From positions 1 to 10,028 of the forward strand of contig JAAMXY010001463.1 in assembly GCA_019677205.1 (NCBI GenBank): a DNA stretch of 10,028 nt. The letters are read 5' to 3'. The notes under the pieces are model-generated. The model was not told the origin of the DNA. It saw nothing but the letters and a program-made list of their open reading frames with translations, and searched no databases. Made by a program: the position numbers and the translations under genes. The stretch comes from Pinguiococcus pyrenoidosus. Lineage: Eukaryota; Sar; Pinguiophyceae; Pinguiochrysidales; Pinguiochrysidaceae. Positions 7,600 to 10,028 of the stretch are shown here, piece after piece. The first letter of the stretch is position 1; each line of letters opens with the position of its first letter.

Positions 7600-8811
7600 C
7601 TAGGTGGGATCGAGTGGCCGACAATTGCGTCGTGCAGCCTTGATTTGATCTATCATGGTCTCCTCATTGGGGCTGTCGCACAGCGGCGTGAGTAACGGGA
7701 ACTCCTTCCGCGCCTCCTTATCAGCAAGCACAGCGTCACCCTGGAAGAGAGGCACTGCAAGCTTGTTCACGTTGTGCGTGATCGTGTTAAGCGCAGCCAT
7801 TTCCGCCTGAAGCGACGCCTCGCCGACGCGAGCCTGCAACGCCTTCCAGGGGGCCAGCATGAACTTCTTGAGAGCTCTGTAGAGTTCCATGTCGACAGAG
7901 AGCGTCTCGTACTCCCTGTAGTCGAAGTTCTCGAAGGGGTTGTCCGGTTGTGACTGCTTGTGTCCGTTCCCAGAGCCTTGATCCCCGTCGTGCACGATGG
8001 ACACGGTGACCATGTCGCGGAAGTTCCAACGAAGTCGATGTCGCAGGAGGACTAAGCTGGCATAAAGCTGCTCCAGCACGATGACATGAAGACCCTCGGG
8101 CCCGAAGCCGTGGCCCTTCTCTCTGGCCTCCCTCTCGAAGACTTGCTGAAGCCTCCGGACGTCCGCCTTGGTCAAGAGATGGAGGTCTTGTGCCAGCGGA
8201 TTCCACAGCTCCGTGCTGTTGGTGAAGTCATTGCGGTCGACTTGGTAGTACGCCAGCGTAGAGAGTAAGTGCGACATTGCTTTTCGGGTGGGAAGCACAA
8301 GAGCAACATCGTCGCCGAAGAACGCTCGCCACGCGCCGTAGATTTCCTCCAGCCAGCGACCCTGGCGCTCGCCGCAGTCCCGGGCCGGCCACCAGTCCTT
8401 TCGGCTGAAGATGTGCCTCACCGACATGTCCACATGGGTGCTGTCGAGTGCCCTCCACTCGCGCAGCCGCTCCACACAGGCGGCTCGAGACCAAAAGTTC
8501 TGCCCAACGTCCATCACGGCTCCCGCAAAGCATACGCCCATCTCCAGGCCCTTGAGCGCCACCATGCGGGAGAGCGTCGAGGACGCCGTCTTGTGGGTCT
8601 TCACGAAGAAGACGTTCCGGTGGGGTGACGCGTACTCCTCAAAACCGCAATTCGCGGCCAACGCGGCCTCGAGCAGCCGCAAACCCTGTTTCGGCTCGCT
8701 GTCGTCCCATCCGAGTTCGTCCACATCCGTCGTTCGGCAGTACGCAGCCGCTTGCTCCTCCAGTCCCCACGCGCCCGGCAGAAGCAGCAGGAGAGACAGC
8801 AGCGAGATCAT
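7600..8811 (-). CDS. Galactose-3-O-sulfotransferase-like protein (Gal3ST family)
   Basis: The 403-residue product starts with a textbook signal sequence (MISLLSLLLLLPGAWG). NVFFVKTHKTASSTLSRMV (66-84) is the hallmark PAPS 5'-phosphosulfate-binding motif of the galactosylceramide/Gal3ST sulfotransferase family. VDMSVRHIFSRKDWW (127-141) corresponds to the conserved His-containing block after it. ALVLPTRKAMSHLLSTLAYY (170-189) fits the 3'-phosphate-binding block with R176 and Ser 180 or 184, although the usual R-D/E-P is T-R-K. HVIVLEQLYASLVLLRHRL (242-260) matches the E-x-x-x-x-S-L-V-L-L segment typical of vertebrate members. Family length is about 400-430, so the protein is complete. It should act in the Golgi lumen, adding sulfate to a galactose or similar sugar of glycolipid or glycoprotein; the acceptor is unknown. 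The frame is open to another ATG at 9054, but the leader and an A at -3 favour 8811. Confidence 0.86.
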   Translation of the reverse strand: MISLLSLLLLLPGAWGLEEQAAAYCRTTDVDELGWDDSEPKQGLRLLEAALAANCGFEEYASPHRNVFFVKTHKTASSTLSRMVALKGLEMGVCFAGAVMDVGQNFWSRAACVERLREWRALDSTHVDMSVRHIFSRKDWWPARDCGERQGRWLEEIYGAWRAFFGDDVALVLPTRKAMSHLLSTLAYYQVDRNDFTNSTELWNPLAQDLHLLTKADVRRLQQVFEREAREKGHGFGPEGLHVIVLEQLYASLVLLRHRLRWNFRDMVTVSIVHDGDQGSGNGHKQSQPDNPFENFDYREYETLSVDMELYRALKKFMLAPWKALQARVGEASLQAEMAALNTITHNVNKLAVPLFQGDAVLADKEARKEFPLLTPLCDSPNEETMIDQIKAARRNCRPLDPT

Positions 8812-9148
8812 CGTCTTCAGCGCCGGCGGATGTGGCGTTGCGTTTGCGGCACAGAATGCAAAAGAATGCTGCAGCTCGGAAGAAATGGTTGCACTTCCGG
8901 AGCTTTTTGCATTTAGTTCGAACAGACCAATGTTTTGCTGCCTGTAGGTTGGTCCACTTGGTTGTGTTAGACGGTTATTCAGGAACAGGAATCGACGTGA
9001 TAGAGACAGTGAGAGGCGTTCCCAGTGGGAGAAAAGTTGTTGTGTTGAGTACATTCGTGCTTACCAGCTCCACGTGGTCCTTACGTATCTTGTATCCTTC
9101 CACATTCAACGTCAAGGCGATCGCTGAGTTGTTCGGCTACGTGTGAGA

Positions 9149-9181
9149 GTGATCCGGACTATCCGAGTCCGGAATGATCAC
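9149..9181. repeat. Imperfect inverted repeat (hairpin) downstream of copia fragment
   Basis: On the plus strand GTGATC plus CGGACT (9149-9160) can pair with AGTCCG (9166-9171) and GATCAC (9176-9181). That gives 12 base pairs, a 5-nt loop and a 4-nt bulge. It may be part of an LTR end or a structured terminator-like element of the retrotransposon; the assignment is inference. Confidence 0.5.
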
Positions 9182-9241
9182 ACTATCGATAGCTACGACT
9201 ACTTCATTACTGTACTCACGCTGTTTTCTGATACTCCGCCG

Positions 9242-9281
9242 CAGAGCTGAGCTATTGGCCTTGCCTTAATCGTCAGCTCTG
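9242..9281. repeat. Perfect 9-bp inverted repeat just after the copia stop codon
   Basis: CAGAGCTGA (9242-9250) is the exact reverse complement of TCAGCTCTG (9273-9281), with a 22-nt loop. It begins 11 bp beyond the stop codon of the RNase H frame. Function is unknown; it may be a structured 3' end of the element. Confidence 0.5.
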
Positions 9282-9291
9282 TTTACTATAT

Positions 9292-9960
9292 TTACTTAAA
9301 TAGTCTGCTGTAGAAGTCCTTGTGCTTGTTCCCCTCCAAAGACTTCGTGAAACCATCAGCTATGTTGTCCTCTGTACCGATATGCTTGACTTCGATGATG
9401 CCTCCTAGTGCGAAGCTCCTTGTCGCGTAGAACGGAAGTCCGATATGCTTGGCTTTGAGGCGATTGTTCTCCGCCGTGATCATTTGGACGACGCCAAGAT
9501 TGTCGGCGAAGATGATTGTTGGCCTTGTTGGCGGATCCCCGAGGGATCGAAGCAGATTCCTGTAGTATCGTGCTTCACAGGACGATCTGTAGGCAGCTTT
9601 GAACTCGGATTCGAAAGTACTGGTGCTGATGGTGGTCTGCTTTTTCGACTTCCACGCGACTGGGTTCCCATTGTGGAACACGATGTATCCTGACATCGAG
9701 CGGCGATGAGCATCTGCTCCGCCGAGATCTGCGTCGGAATGGATCTCGAGTAGGTCGGCAGTGCCCTCCAGATACGGCATGGTGGACTCCGAAAACAAGC
9801 CTTGGTCTTCGTCGTCTGCTGGTAGGAGTCCGTCGAGATCCGGATACATGTCTTGCGTTGTCCCCGTTTGCGTCCGCACATCGTCCTGGCTTTTCCCGTA
9901 GGATAATCGTGCCGCGAGTGTGCGCTTGACGTATCCCATCGCGTGTCGGAGAAGTTTCAT
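9292..9960 (-). pseudogene. Ty1/copia polyprotein remnant: C-terminal RNase H domain
   Basis: From ATG 9960 the frame gives 222 residues homologous to the end of copia polyproteins. LLRHAMGYVKRTL (3-15) is the helix that ends the reverse transcriptase region. HSDADLGG (74-81) supplies the first RNase H aspartate, STFESEFKA (114-122) the glutamate, and FADN (151-154) the next aspartate. IGTEDNIADGFTKSLEG (194-210) is the usual C-terminal block. The spacer between residues 22 and 72 is longer and more acidic than in most copia elements. The common H-I-D-x-R-Y-H-x-x-R is H-I-G-L-P-F-Y-A-T-R. Upstream, the frame has a TGA at 9985-9987 and loses copia similarity, so gag, protease, integrase and most of the reverse transcriptase are absent from the window. 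It is called a remnant for that reason, although the RNase H part itself is unbroken. Confidence 0.85.
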
Positions 9961-10028
9961 GGACAAGTCACTATCAAACAAAACTCAAAACTCGAAAAAG
10001 GGGCCCAACCCGTGCGCACCCGGTACAT
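9961..10028. other. Sequence beyond the 5' break of the copia fragment
   Basis: Read on the minus strand this edge stretch runs into the copia frame but carries an in-frame TGA (9985-9987) and no residues expected of a reverse transcriptase. It is either another element or flanking DNA joined to a truncated copia copy, or an intron or indel-damaged part of the element. Too short to identify. Confidence 0.3.

Larger units (their letters stand above)
8812..9291. other. Flank between Gal3ST-like gene and copia remnant; possible retroelement end
   Basis: It holds the 5' flank of the Gal3ST-like gene, read on the minus strand, and the 3' flank of the copia fragment, in the same orientation. An in-frame upstream ATG at 9054 would add 81 residues without domain character. 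A 3' LTR would be expected somewhere after the RNase H stop. The only candidate start I see is the TG at 9183-9182 leading into the hairpin at 9149-9181. No second LTR copy is present for comparison, so its limits cannot be set. Confidence 0.4.

Noticed and set aside
8411-8947. Plus-strand ORF of 178 codons
   Set aside because: Antisense to the Gal3ST-like gene, whose family motifs are clear.
1-10028. tRNA or rRNA genes
   Set aside because: No T-loop GGTTCRANTCC-like block with a matching acceptor stem was found by eye; a tRNAscan run would settle this.

Overview
This window reads as nuclear DNA of a unicellular eukaryote, most likely a microalga or related protist. The reasons are: a REJ-type extracellular protein with BspA-like repeats and a Ser/Thr/Pro stalk, a GT92/GT2-like glycosyltransferase with an N-terminal hydrophobic leader, two unrelated Golgi-type sulfotransferases, and a Ty1/copia remnant. 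Start codons sit in eukaryotic contexts (A at -3), genes are monocistronic with long spacers, and there are no bacterial ribosome-binding sites. Stramenopiles (diatom or pelagophyte-like) fit the BspA plus PSTSPS architecture, but dinoflagellate or haptophyte origin cannot be excluded from sequence alone. Gene bodies are GC-rich and appear intron-poor.

Layout. Positions 1-3841 (minus) hold one uninterrupted frame of at least 1280 codons. From its N-terminus it contains about 3.8 BspA-like 25-residue repeats, a Cys-containing spacer, a STSP/STTP stalk built on a 72-bp higher-order DNA repeat, and a long REJ-like ectodomain that runs off the left edge. Positions 3957-4949 (plus) are a secreted or Golgi glycosyltransferase, divergent from the REJ gene across a 115-bp spacer. 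Positions 4950-5705 hold no confident gene, only one weak ORF. Positions 5706-6833 (minus) are a P-loop sulfotransferase-like protein with a leader. Positions 6834-7599 appear non-coding. Positions 7600-8811 (minus) are a Gal3ST-family (galactose-3-O-sulfotransferase-like) protein with a clear signal sequence. Positions 8812-9291 carry the upstream flank of that gene and two hairpin-forming inverted repeats that may belong to a retroelement end. Positions 9292-9960 (minus) are the RNase H C-terminal part of a copia polyprotein, cut off upstream by an in-frame stop.

Common thread: four of the five recognisable products concern the cell surface or secretory pathway. One is a heavily O-glycosylatable adhesion-type receptor, one a glycosyltransferase, and two are sulfotransferases. 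That is compatible with a neighbourhood making sulfated surface glycans or glycoproteins, but co-function is inference. Eukaryotic neighbours need not be co-regulated.
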